Assembly: GCA_035301345.1 (NCBI GenBank)
Contig: DATGUM010000031.1
Span: forward strand, 1-25,299
Source of the DNA: CALAMD01 sp035301345
GTDB lineage: Bacteria > Bacillota > Bacilli > Bacillales > Amphibacillaceae
Length of the DNA: 25,299 bases
Direction: 5' to 3'
Part shown: positions 6,434-15,122 of the stretch, in pieces
How the letters are laid out: every line of letters starts with the position of its first letter
How positions within the stretch are numbered: position 1 is the stretch's first letter
The notes under the pieces: model-generated
The model's input: only the letters and a program-made list of their open reading frames with translations
The model's database searches: none
Told to the model about the DNA's origin: nothing
Program-made: the position numbers and the translations under genes

Positions 6434-8773
6434 TTAAGCAAATTCCATTACAGTGACTCCACTACCACCTTCACCTTCACGGCCACTTCGGTGAGATGTA
6501 ACATGGGGGTGACTATCCGCGAACTGTTGCACCCCTGTTCTCAGCGCACCTGTCCCTTTTCCGTGAATGATAGTGACAGATGGATAATTCGCTAGAAGGG
6601 CATTATCGACATACTTTTCTAATCGGTGTAGTGCATCTTCGTATCTTTCTCCACGTAAATCAAGCTCTTGTTTAACGTGAGCGGCAGAACTATCTACTGT
6701 AGTGACTGTTTCTGTTTCAGAAAAAGGCTTTTGCCGGCTTAAAAATTGTAAGTTTTTCCGTCCGACAGTCATCTTCATCATACCAACTTGAACGACAAAT
6801 TCATTTTTCTTCACACGGTCGACGACAGTTCCTTTTTGATTAATCGTTAATACTTGTACGTCATCGCCAACAGACAGCTCTGTTTCTTCTGCTGTTTTTT
6901 GCTGACGTTTATCTTCTTTCGTTAATTTAACCGTTGATTGATCGAGCTGTCGCTTCGCTTCTATCCACTCATGTTCCTTGAATCCTGCATTATCGCGCAT
7001 TTTGCGCACATCTGCAATAATTTGCTCTGCTTCTTGACGCGCTTTATCTAAAACATCATTCGCACGTTCTTCCGTTCGCTTAAATAATTGCTCTTTCTGA
7101 TTCTCATAATTGTGCCATTCTCGCTGTAAAGATGATAATAATTGATCAGCTTCTTCGAGAATATCGTGCGCTTGGTCATAATCTTTTTCTGCTCGCTTAC
7201 GACTATGTTCAAGTGAAGAAATCATCGCTTCAACACTTCGAGATTCTGTATCAATTTGTGACATTGCCTTCTGAATAATTCCGTCATCAAGCCCAAGTTT
7301 TCTTGATATATCAAAAGCATTACTTCTCCCGGGAACACCGAGTAATAAGCGATAGGTCGGTTGCAACGTTTCTGCATTAAATTCAACTGACGCATTAATA
7401 ATATTTTCTCGGTTATATCCGTATGCTTTTAGCTCAGGATAATGCGTCGTCGCTATGACTCGTGCGTTTTTTTCGATCACATTATCTAAAATAGCCATCG
7501 CTAAAGACGCTCCCTCTTGCGGGTCTGTCCCTGCACCTAACTCGTCAAATAGAACGAGCGATTCACTGTCAACGTTATCGATAATTTGCACAATGTTCGT
7601 CATATGCGAAGAAAACGTACTCAAGCTTTGTTCGATTGATTGTTCGTCACCGATATCTGCAAACACACTTTTAAAAACAGCGAGTTCACAGCCGTCAAAA
7701 GCAGGTATTTGTAAACCTGATTGAGCCATTAACGTACAAATACCGACAAGTTTTAAAACGACTGTTTTTCCACCTGTATTCGGTCCAGTAATTAAGATTG
7801 AATGATAATCTTTACCAATTTCTATATCATTTGCGACAACTTCATCTGCCGGAATTAATGGGTGTCTTGCCTGTTTCATCTGAATGAATCCTTGATCATT
7901 CATCGTCGGTTTCGCAGCGTCCATTGCACGGGCAAGTTTTGCTTTAGCACAAATTAAATCAATGTCTGCTAACACGTCAAGGTTTTGTTCAATATCATAA
8001 CGACTTTCAGCAATTTTCATCGTTAAACGTTGTAAAATCTGCTGAATTTCATGCTTCTCTTTTACGATGACTTGTTGTAATTCGTTATTCGCTTCAACAA
8101 CTGCATTAGGCTCCATAAAAAGTGTTTGACCTGAGGCTGATTGGTCATGAACGATACCGCCGATTGCCGAACGATATTCATGTTTAACTGGTAACACGTA
8201 TCGGTCATTTCGGATCGTTACGATACTATCAGATAACATTTTACTTCTCCTGCGAATAATATTTCCTAACCGCTCTCTTATTTTTCCTTCGTATGAATGA
8301 ATTTGTGACCGCAATTGTCTTAAAGTCGGCGAAGCATCATCGCGCATTTCACCAAATTCATCAATACTATTTTTAATCGCTCGTTCTGTATCGCGAAGTG
8401 ACGTTATGTGAGTCGCCTTCTCTTTTAAAAGTGGAACACCCGCTTCTACTTGCTCCAAAAATACTTTCGCTTGCCGTCCGCCGTAAAGTGTACTTGCTAC
8501 ATCTAAACATTCTTTTTCATTTAAAACACTGCCAATACTACTCCTATGAACAGAAGATGTTACATCAAATATACCACCGAGTGGAACGTCCATATCTAAT
8601 CGTAAAATGTGCACTGCTTCATCCGTCTCATTTTGCATTATTTGTACACGCTCTAAATCAGTTGCTGGACTTAAAGCGTGAATACGTTCCTCACCTAAGC
8701 TCGTCGCCGCATAGTCACTTAACGATGAAATTATTTTATGAAACTCTAGTACGTGTAAAGTCCGTTCATTCAT
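6434..8773 (-). CDS. mutS2: MutS2 ATPase/nuclease with Smr domain
   Basis: MutS2 is a MutS homolog without the mismatch-recognition domain; in Bacillota it is linked to recombination control and, in B. subtilis, to splitting collided ribosomes. The 779 residues comprise the core lever and clamp helices, an ATPase with Walker A GPNTGGKTV near residue 330 and Walker B DELGAGTDP near 410, a long charged coiled coil (about 510-630), a KOW-like beta segment, and a C-terminal Smr domain with LDLRGERYEDA and HGKGTGALR. Length matches B. subtilis MutS2 (785). AAAGGAGA lies nine bases before ATG 8773. It follows polX after a 15-base gap and is part of the zapA operon. Confidence 0.96.
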   Translation of the reverse strand: MNERTLHVLEFHKIISSLSDYAATSLGEERIHALSPATDLERVQIMQNETDEAVHILRLDMDVPLGGIFDVTSSVHRSSIGSVLNEKECLDVASTLYGGRQAKVFLEQVEAGVPLLKEKATHITSLRDTERAIKNSIDEFGEMRDDASPTLRQLRSQIHSYEGKIRERLGNIIRRRSKMLSDSIVTIRNDRYVLPVKHEYRSAIGGIVHDQSASGQTLFMEPNAVVEANNELQQVIVKEKHEIQQILQRLTMKIAESRYDIEQNLDVLADIDLICAKAKLARAMDAAKPTMNDQGFIQMKQARHPLIPADEVVANDIEIGKDYHSILITGPNTGGKTVVLKLVGICTLMAQSGLQIPAFDGCELAVFKSVFADIGDEQSIEQSLSTFSSHMTNIVQIIDNVDSESLVLFDELGAGTDPQEGASLAMAILDNVIEKNARVIATTHYPELKAYGYNRENIINASVEFNAETLQPTYRLLLGVPGRSNAFDISRKLGLDDGIIQKAMSQIDTESRSVEAMISSLEHSRKRAEKDYDQAHDILEEADQLLSSLQREWHNYENQKEQLFKRTEERANDVLDKARQEAEQIIADVRKMRDNAGFKEHEWIEAKRQLDQSTVKLTKEDKRQQKTAEETELSVGDDVQVLTINQKGTVVDRVKKNEFVVQVGMMKMTVGRKNLQFLSRQKPFSETETVTTVDSSAAHVKQELDLRGERYEDALHRLEKYVDNALLANYPSVTIIHGKGTGALRTGVQQFADSHPHVTSHRSGREGEGGSGVTVMEFA

Positions 8774-8788
8774 CCACTTAATTCTCCT

Positions 8789-10507
8789 TTAATGGTTACG
8801 CGTTAAATATTGTTTAAGCCGTTCAACTGGCCACGTATTAATCACTGTCTCTTGGCTAATTAGTCCTTTTTTAGCTACTCCGACACCATAAGACATATGA
8901 GAAAACATACTTTTGTTATGGGCGTCTGTATTTATTGCCAAATGCACACCTGCTTCTTCTGCTTGTTGCGCCCAATATGCGCTTAAGTCAAAGCGATTCG
9001 GATTCGCATTAATTTCTAACACCGTTTCTGTTTCTTTCGCTTGATTAATTAAAGCTTCCATATCGACGGCATACCCTTCTCTTCTTCCGATAAGACGTCC
9101 CGTTGGGTGAGCGATAATGTCCACATATGGATGTTGTAAAGCATTGGATAATCGGTGCATGATCTGTTCTTCCGTCTGATTAAAGCTCGAATGAATAGCA
9201 GCAATGACTATATCCATTTCTTTTAAGAAGTCATCTGAAAAGTCGAGTGAACCATCTGGTAAAATATCCATCTCTACTCCTGCAAAAATCTCAATCTCTT
9301 TATACGTTTCATTTAAACGGTCAATTTCTTCACGTTGCTTCCTTAAACGATACTCATTTAAACCATTTGCTACTTGTAAATACTTCGAGTGATCTGTTAT
9401 TGCAACATACTCATAGCCACGCTCAATAGCAGCTTGCACCATCTCTTCAATGGAATGGGCCGCATCACTCCACGTCGTATGACTATGTAAATCACCTTTT
9501 ATATCCGCTTCATTTATCACTGATTGATCACGCTGAAACTTCGTCACTTCAAGCCCATTCGTTCGCGATTCAGGCGGAATGTAATGTACGTTAAAATGGT
9601 TGAAAAACGCTTCTTCTGATGAGAATGTTCGTACTTCATCGCTACTTTCACTTGTCACGCCGTATTCGTTAATCTTTTCACCTTGCTCTTTTGCTAATTG
9701 ACGCATAGCTATATTATGATCTTTAGATCCAGTAAAGTGATGAAGTGTCGTTATAAATTCTTCATTCGTAACGAAACGAAAATCAATATCAACTAAGTAC
9801 TCATCACGAATCGTTATCGATAATTTCGTCGGTCCATCAGAAATAATCCGTTCAATATTGTCCATCTGCAGAAGGTGCTCTCGCACACTTGCTTGTGACT
9901 GTGTCGCTATGACAAAATCTAAGTCTCTGACAGTTTCTTCTAAACGACGGACACTTCCTGCACGTGAAAAGCGTTCTATTTCTTTGATAGAACGCAGGAT
10001 CGTTTCAATTTGTTCAACACGTTGTAACATATAAGCAATTGGAAGTCTCTCTACTCGTACAGACAATTCGTTGATTGCTTCTAAAATATTTTCAACCGTC
10101 TTCTTACCAAATCCTGACAATTGTTCAACAGCACCATTTTCACATGCATTTTTTAAACTTTCTATATCAACAATTTCCAGCTCTTGATACAATTTTGCAA
10201 TTCGTTTCCCACCAAGACCAGGTATTTTAAGCAACGATAAAAGTGATTCTGGGATGTCTTCTTTTAACCGATCTAACACTTCAGACGTCCCGTTATTTAT
10301 GTACTCTGCAATAATTTCTGCTGTACCTTTACCAATCCCTTTTATTTGCGTAAAGTCTGTTATTTCACTCATTGAACGATTATCTCGTTCAAGCGCTTGT
10401 GCCGCTTTACGATAAGCACTAATTCGAAATGGATTTTCGCCTTTAATTTCTAAAAACAAGGCAATTTCTTCTAGTAACCGAATAATATCTTTTTTATTTA
10501 TTTCCAA
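8789..10507 (-). CDS. polX: DNA polymerase/3'-5' exonuclease PolX
   Basis: Family X DNA polymerase fused to a PHP domain, used in gap filling in base excision repair; the PHP part gives Mn-dependent 3'-5' exonuclease activity. The 572 residues contain N-terminal helix-hairpin-helix motifs (IKGIGKGTAEII, IPGLGGKRIAKLY, LSGFGKKTVENI), the nucleotidyltransferase core with AGSVRR and the catalytic aspartates in RDLDFV and DIDFR, and a C-terminal PHP domain beginning DLHSHTTWSDA with later ITDHS, HPTGR and NTDAH metal ligands. B. subtilis YshC/PolX is 570 residues. Translation starts at an unusual TTG (10507), fixed by AAGGAGG seven bases upstream. The gene lies 26 bases after cvpA in the same operon. 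Confidence 0.96.
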   Translation of the reverse strand: MEINKKDIIRLLEEIALFLEIKGENPFRISAYRKAAQALERDNRSMSEITDFTQIKGIGKGTAEIIAEYINNGTSEVLDRLKEDIPESLLSLLKIPGLGGKRIAKLYQELEIVDIESLKNACENGAVEQLSGFGKKTVENILEAINELSVRVERLPIAYMLQRVEQIETILRSIKEIERFSRAGSVRRLEETVRDLDFVIATQSQASVREHLLQMDNIERIISDGPTKLSITIRDEYLVDIDFRFVTNEEFITTLHHFTGSKDHNIAMRQLAKEQGEKINEYGVTSESSDEVRTFSSEEAFFNHFNVHYIPPESRTNGLEVTKFQRDQSVINEADIKGDLHSHTTWSDAAHSIEEMVQAAIERGYEYVAITDHSKYLQVANGLNEYRLRKQREEIDRLNETYKEIEIFAGVEMDILPDGSLDFSDDFLKEMDIVIAAIHSSFNQTEEQIMHRLSNALQHPYVDIIAHPTGRLIGRREGYAVDMEALINQAKETETVLEINANPNRFDLSAYWAQQAEEAGVHLAINTDAHNKSMFSHMSYGVGVAKKGLISQETVINTWPVERLKQYLTRNH

Positions 10508-10533
10508 CGAAAATCCTCCTTAGTCTTTCATGT

Positions 10534-11070
10534 TTATAAAGTCGTAAACCACATACCTTCAACGAGCTTTGATAACACTGGTGTATATTCAATCATTAAT
10601 TTCGCTAATGTAGACTTTTCAATCCAATGTTGCACAGATGATAGTGGTGTTAATGCGAGAATAAATAAAACGATAAATATAATTAAGTACACTTCTAAAA
10701 AGCCTAATGCTGCACCGAATAATTTATTAAAATGGCGTATAATAGGTAGATCAGCAATAAAATCAAGCATAGATGCTATAATTTGTAAGATAATTTTTAC
10801 GACAAAGAAAATAATGACAAATGAAGCACCGTTATAAAAAGCACTTTCTAAAGGAAGTGTTTGCATAAAAATGGCCCACGACGTATCCGAAGATAGTTCA
10901 GGGTACGGAATCCATAGCTCTAACTCATGTGCTAAACGATCATAATATAATGCTGCTACAATAAATGAAACGATATAGCTAACTAAATGAAATAACTGCA
11001 ATATAAATCCACGTTTTAGACCGATAAAAAAGCCTAAAATTAAAATAGCAAAAATAATTAAACTAACCAT
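10534..11070 (-). CDS. cvpA: CvpA family membrane protein
   Basis: A 178-residue membrane protein (YshB in B. subtilis) with four hydrophobic helices: residues 1-15 (VSLIIFAILILGFFIGL), about 25-42, 80-102 (FVIIFFVVKIILQII) and 120-140 (FLEVYLIIFIVLFILAL), and the family's early GLKRGF turn. In E. coli CvpA is linked to colicin V export and envelope stress; the role in Bacillota is not established. A GAGGAACG ribosome site overlaps the end of zapA, whose stop codon is three bases upstream, so the two are probably translationally coupled. PolX follows on the same transcript. Confidence 0.88.
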   Translation of the reverse strand: MVSLIIFAILILGFFIGLKRGFILQLFHLVSYIVSFIVAALYYDRLAHELELWIPYPELSSDTSWAIFMQTLPLESAFYNGASFVIIFFVVKIILQIIASMLDFIADLPIIRHFNKLFGAALGFLEVYLIIFIVLFILALTPLSSVQHWIEKSTLAKLMIEYTPVLSKLVEGMWFTTL

Positions 11071-11073
11071 AAA

Positions 11074-11334
11074 TTAACGTTCCTCTTCTTTATTTAATAA
11101 TTGACGTAACCGTTCATTTTCTTCACGTTGCTTAATTAAATCGTTCATCGTATTAACGGCTGTTAGTACGGCAACTTGTGTTGTATCTAATGAATGATTA
11201 ACTGAGCGAATATCTTTCATTTTGTCATGAACTAAATGTGCGATATGATTCATATGTTCTTCGCTTTCTTTCCCGATCATCGTGTATGATTGATTATAAA
11301 TGTTTACAGTAATTCTTCTTTTATTTTGCCCCAT
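11074..11334 (-). CDS. zapA: Cell division protein ZapA
   Basis: An 86-residue ZapA, which promotes bundling of FtsZ filaments at the division ring. The N-terminal half (RRITVNIYNQSYTMIGKESEEHMNHIA) matches the Bacillus ZapA globular domain and the C-terminal half is a heptad-rich coiled coil ending in LLNKEEER. I use ATG 11334 (MGQNKRRITV), with AAGGAGA eight bases upstream. An in-frame ATG ten codons earlier (11364) would translate through that ribosome site and does not match family N-termini. It is first in the zapA-cvpA-polX-mutS2 operon and divergent from rnhC across a 150-base spacer holding a TATAAT (11380-11385) and several AACGTT dyads. Confidence 0.92.
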   Translation of the reverse strand: MGQNKRRITVNIYNQSYTMIGKESEEHMNHIAHLVHDKMKDIRSVNHSLDTTQVAVLTAVNTMNDLIKQREENERLRQLLNKEEER

Positions 11335-11379
11335 TTCTAAAATCTCCTTCACTAAATCATGCAAATGACGCTCTTTTCA

Positions 11380-11408
11380 ATTATAATTAATTTTAACATG
11401 AAGCGAAC
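11380..11408 (-). promoter_or_regulatory. Probable zapA operon promoter
   Basis: On the minus strand TATAAT (11380-11385) lies about 45 bases before the zapA start. With a 17-base spacer the -35 would be GTTCGC (11403-11408), a poor match that falls inside the left arm of the AACGTT dyad, so the dyad protein or structure could affect this promoter. Confidence 0.45.
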
Positions 11409-11443
11409 GTTTTAGGAAACGTTTGTTGAAGAGAAACGTTCGC
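11403..11443. promoter_or_regulatory. Triple AACGTT dyad between zapA and rnhC
   Basis: GCGAACGTTT (11403-11412) is a perfect inverted match of AAACGTTCGC (11434-11443). Between them AAACGTTT (11417-11424) is itself palindromic and also pairs with the left arm (AACGTTT-TAGG-AAACGTT). Two alternative, mutually exclusive hairpins, or three spaced protein-binding sites, are thus possible between two divergent genes. Confidence 0.55.
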
Positions 11444-11487
11444 GGGAGTTAGTAACGAACTTTTTATACATTTAGAGGAGGACATAT

Positions 11488-12396
11488 ATGTCACAAGGTG
11501 TTATTCACGCTTCAGAAAAAAATATACAGAACATGCAACAATTTTATCATGATTATTTAATAGATGCGCCACAAGGGTCTATTTTCCGCGCAAAGAAACC
11601 GACTGTCACAATTACTGCCTACAATAGTGGAAAAGTGTTGTTTCAAGGAAAAGATGCGACGATGGAATTAACTAAATGGGACAGTAATAAATCTAGCCCT
11701 CCACTAGCGAAAAAGACTGGAACAGTACCTGAACATATTTTTTCCGCAAGTCATATCGGATCAGATGAGTCAGGCACAGGTGACTACTTTGGACCGGTGA
11801 CTGCCGCTAGTTGCTATGTTACTGAAGAAAACATTGAAAAATTACGAGCCATTGGTATTCAAGATTCTAAAAACTTAACCGATGAAAAAGCACTTGAATT
11901 ATCAAAACAAATTGTCGCTCTAAAGATTCCTTATGCACTACTAACAATAAATAATGAAAAGTATAATGATTTACAACAAAGTGGGTGGTCACAAGGTAAG
12001 ATGAAAGCGATGATACACCATCATGTCCACCGCTTGTTATTAGAAAAAATTAAGGAAGCACTTTATTCAGGCATCGTCATTGACCAATTTTGCGAACCTT
12101 CATTATACGAAAGATATATTCAATCGGAAAATGAACAACTATTTCCGAAAACATACTTTACGACGAAAGCTGAAAGCTACTCAATTGCTGTTGCAGCAGC
12201 TTCAGTCATCGCTCGAGCACAGTTTTTAAAAGCGATGGATAAACTATCAGAAAAAGTCGGCTTTCGTTTACTAAAAGGTGCTTCTGCAAAAGTAGATGAG
12301 CAAATCGCCAAAATTATAACACGCGATCGTTCAGAACTGTATCATTGTGCAAAGGTTCATTTTGCTAATACGAAAAAGGCGGAACAATATTTATAA
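11488..12396 (+). CDS. rnhC: Ribonuclease HIII
   Basis: RNase HIII cuts the RNA strand of RNA-DNA hybrids such as R-loops. The 302-residue protein has the N-terminal TBP-like substrate-binding domain (about 1-85, including ITAYNSGKVLFQG) and the RNase H fold beginning GSDESGTGDYFGPV near residue 92, which supplies the DE pair of the DEDD active site; further acidic residues lie in GIQDSKNL and VIDQFCEP. B. subtilis RnhC is 313 residues. GAGGAGG lies six bases before the ATG. It is transcribed alone on the plus strand, divergent from zapA and convergent with the Lon-like gene. Confidence 0.95.
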   Translation: MSQGVIHASEKNIQNMQQFYHDYLIDAPQGSIFRAKKPTVTITAYNSGKVLFQGKDATMELTKWDSNKSSPPLAKKTGTVPEHIFSASHIGSDESGTGDYFGPVTAASCYVTEENIEKLRAIGIQDSKNLTDEKALELSKQIVALKIPYALLTINNEKYNDLQQSGWSQGKMKAMIHHHVHRLLLEKIKEALYSGIVIDQFCEPSLYERYIQSENEQLFPKTYFTTKAESYSIAVAAASVIARAQFLKAMDKLSEKVGFRLLKGASAKVDEQIAKIITRDRSELYHCAKVHFANTKKAEQYL

Positions 12397-12412
12397 AAAT
12401 AATTCGTCGTTA

Positions 12413-12475
12413 AAATATCCTGTCAATCTGAGAGAACTACAACGCCTCCTCAGATTAAACAGGATATTTCTTTTT
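12413..12475. terminator. Bidirectional terminator between rnhC and Lon-like gene
   Basis: AAATATCCTGT plus AATCTGAG (12413-12432) pairs with CTCAGATT plus ACAGGATATTT (12449-12469). CTTTTT follows on the plus strand, and TTTTA follows in the opposite direction, so it serves both convergent genes. Confidence 0.85.
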
Positions 12476-12490
12476 ACACGGACTCACTTT

Positions 12491-14911
12491 TTAATCAGAT
12501 GTTCTGTCTTGTTTACCAACTTCAAAATATTGATACAACTTTTCAGCGACTTGGCCGTAAACACATTCAGTTGTGTATGTTTTATCTTCATTATACGTAA
12601 CAGCTCGTACGTCCGTTAATATTTCTATCCCTTGTTCAATCGTTTCAATCGCATATAAATGAAACAAACCTTTTTCAATGGCTCTTACGACATCTTCCTT
12701 TAACATGAGCTGTTTAACATTTTGTTTCGGAATAATAACACCTTGCTCACCTGTTAATCCTCTCGTTTGGCACGTATTAAAAAAGCCTTCTACCTTTTCA
12801 TTCACCCCACCAATTGGTTGAATAAATCCTTTTTGGTTTACAGACCCTGTCACAGCAATGCCTTGTTTTAATGGGACGTCACTTAAGCTCGACAGTAACG
12901 TATACAATTCAGCTGATGAAGCACTGTCACCGTCAACACCGCCGTAATTTTGCTCGAACGTTAAATGTGCTGTTAAAGATAATGGATAATTTTGCGCAAA
13001 TGTTTCCCCTAAATAACCACTTAAAATATAAACACCTTTATTATGAACGTTACCACTTAACTTACTTTCCCTTTCAATATTGACAATCCCTTTACGACCG
13101 AGAAATGTCGTTGCTGTTATTCGAGACGGCTTGCCAAAACGATATTGCCCTAAATTGTATACAGCTAATCCATTGACTTGCCCTTTCTTACGCCCTTCAA
13201 CATCGATTAATATACTGCCTTCATCAATGCTTTCTTGAATTTTCTCTTCATAAAGATTGTTACGGTATTCTCGTTCTACGATTGCTTTTCGTATATGGTT
13301 ATCAGTCACTACAGAATCATTACTAATCGTCGCCCACGCATCTGCTTCATAAATAATTTCTACTTGATCGTTAAATTTCGTCGATAATTTCTCTTGATGA
13401 CCTGATAACCGCATACTGTATTCAACGAGCCTTGCGACTGCTGAGCGATGAAATGGTAACAGGTCATTTTCTTTACTATGCGTATGAATAAAACTCGCGA
13501 GCTTTACCATATTTTCATGCGTTGCATCCATATGAACATCAAAATCTGCACGCATTTTAAAAAGTTTTCTAAAATCTTCATCTTGAGCGTATAACAATTC
13601 ATACAATTGCCGACTGCCAACGAGCACTACTTTCACTTGCAGTGGAATTGGGTGTGGGTTAAGTGATGTCGTTGACGTAACACCCGCATGCTCATTCATA
13701 TGTTCGATATGAATATATTCAGTGAGTAACGCACGTTTTAAAGAATCCCATGCGTAAGGCTTCATTAAAATGTCTTTCACTTGAATAATTAAATAACCGC
13801 CATTTGCTTCATGTAAATAACCACTTTTTATTTTCATATAGTTCGTACGCATAACACCCATCTCTGTTTCATATTCGACTTTACCCATCAAATGATAAAA
13901 CGTCGGATTGTCAGCAACGACGACAGGAGCCCCTTCAGTCAATTCATGATCAACAATAAGATTTATTTTGTAACGTTTCTTAACGTCACGCTTTTGCTGC
14001 GCTTGGACGTAAGCTAAGCGACTATTCGCCATATTCCCATCGTTATTATTAGTAGTCTTTATAAAACTCGTGTGATGCTTTAAAATATCTTCTTGGACAG
14101 CTTTTAAATAATCAATGACGTTAACGGACGATTTATACCTTTGTTTCAACTCATCTATATGAAAACTGATTGCTAATAAAACAGACTTTTTATCAAGTGC
14201 CTCAATCCCTTTTCGCATCTCATGTTCAATTTGTCTGAGTTCTTTTGAATAATCAATCATCTGTTCTTGAATAATTTCGGAGTTCTTTTCGATTAATTGG
14301 AGGTCTTCTTCACTTAAATGACTGTACTCTTCTTCAGTCATTGGTTTGTCATTTAATAAAGGAACAGTAAACATGTTCCCGTCTGATTGTTGAATGATAA
14401 AACCATACCCTTTAGCGATTTTATTCATACGCTCGATGACTTCATTTGTTTTTCGTTTATGCTCTCTAATGACTGCATTTTTCTCTCTCTGGTATGATTC
14501 ATCACGAAACACACGAGGAATATCAATGGTTAAATGTTCAACGAGCTTTTCCATATCATCTTTTAGACGCTTCCCCATACCTGCGCGCAATTTTAAAACA
14601 TTTGGTTTCGAATGATCGATAAAGTTATTCACGTAACACCAATCAAACAACTGCTTATTTTCGTTTGCAAAATCATTCACAATTGATTCGGTAAATGTCA
14701 TTTTACCTGTGCCTGAAATGCCAGCAACGAAAATGTTATAACCTAATTTATTCACTTGTAAGCCAAATTCCATCACCGACTGACCGCGCTTTTGACCGAT
14801 AATAGACTGTAGCTCTGGTACTTCGTCTGTCGTTTCAAACGTAAAAATAGATTCATCGATTGTACGACGTAACGCCTTAACGGGAAGTCGCGTTTCGTTA
14901 ATATCATTCAT
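12491..14911 (-). CDS. Lon-like ATP-dependent protease (AAA_32 / Lon_C architecture)
   Basis: An 806-residue protein with an N-terminal AAA+ part carrying Walker A GISGTGKMT (residues 64-72), a long helical insertion (about 140-290), the rest of the AAA fold with EANGGYLIIQ (Walker B region), and a C-terminal Lon-type S16 protease domain. The catalytic dyad is best placed at Ser665 (in GDSASSAE, where classical Lon has DGPSAG) and Lys706 (in GGVNEKVEGF), 41 residues apart, as expected. It lacks the LAN substrate domain of LonA. The family is widespread as a Lon-related protease of unknown substrate. ATG 14911 has AGGTGA six bases upstream; the GTG at 14920 overlaps that site. No counterpart sits beside rnhC in B. 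subtilis. Confidence 0.88.
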   Translation of the reverse strand: MNDINETRLPVKALRRTIDESIFTFETTDEVPELQSIIGQKRGQSVMEFGLQVNKLGYNIFVAGISGTGKMTFTESIVNDFANENKQLFDWCYVNNFIDHSKPNVLKLRAGMGKRLKDDMEKLVEHLTIDIPRVFRDESYQREKNAVIREHKRKTNEVIERMNKIAKGYGFIIQQSDGNMFTVPLLNDKPMTEEEYSHLSEEDLQLIEKNSEIIQEQMIDYSKELRQIEHEMRKGIEALDKKSVLLAISFHIDELKQRYKSSVNVIDYLKAVQEDILKHHTSFIKTTNNNDGNMANSRLAYVQAQQKRDVKKRYKINLIVDHELTEGAPVVVADNPTFYHLMGKVEYETEMGVMRTNYMKIKSGYLHEANGGYLIIQVKDILMKPYAWDSLKRALLTEYIHIEHMNEHAGVTSTTSLNPHPIPLQVKVVLVGSRQLYELLYAQDEDFRKLFKMRADFDVHMDATHENMVKLASFIHTHSKENDLLPFHRSAVARLVEYSMRLSGHQEKLSTKFNDQVEIIYEADAWATISNDSVVTDNHIRKAIVEREYRNNLYEEKIQESIDEGSILIDVEGRKKGQVNGLAVYNLGQYRFGKPSRITATTFLGRKGIVNIERESKLSGNVHNKGVYILSGYLGETFAQNYPLSLTAHLTFEQNYGGVDGDSASSAELYTLLSSLSDVPLKQGIAVTGSVNQKGFIQPIGGVNEKVEGFFNTCQTRGLTGEQGVIIPKQNVKQLMLKEDVVRAIEKGLFHLYAIETIEQGIEILTDVRAVTYNEDKTYTTECVYGQVAEKLYQYFEVGKQDRTSD

Positions 14912-14959
14912 AGTTCTCACCTACCCTTTAATTTTATCACGAGATTTATTAAGTACACG

Positions 14960-15038
14960 GAATATTCTGACATAAATATATAAGATGTACGTATATTTAT
15001 TTAACTACCTCTATTATAACGTACATATAAGAATATTC
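14960..15038 (-). promoter_or_regulatory. Promoter region of Lon-like gene with nested dyads
   Basis: A minus-strand TATAAT (15013-15018) with a weak -35 lies about 100 bases before the Lon-like start. It is enclosed by two nested inverted repeats: GAATATTCT (14960-14968) with AGAATATTC (15030-15038), and ATGTACGT (14985-14992) with ACGTACAT (15019-15026), the latter directly touching the -10. I do not recognise either as a CtsR or HrcA operator. Confidence 0.5.
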
Positions 15039-15060
15039 ATAAACAGAAAATATCGATTAA

Positions 15061-15102
15061 AAGTAAAAAGGACACAACCTCGTCGTCAAACGGGGTTGTG
15101 CC
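15061..15102 (-). terminator. Terminator of pheST
   Basis: On the minus strand GGCACAACCCCG (15091-15102) pairs with CGAGGTTGTGTCC (15070-15082), with one mismatch, followed by TTTTTACTT. It lies about 20 bases after the pheT stop. Confidence 0.88.
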
Positions 15103-15122
15103 ACTAATTATTCATTCTTCAC

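Noticed and set aside
12347..12619. Plus-strand open frame after rnhC
   Set aside because: It overlaps the end of rnhC, crosses the terminator and is antisense to the Lon-like gene; no ribosome site or recognisable motif.
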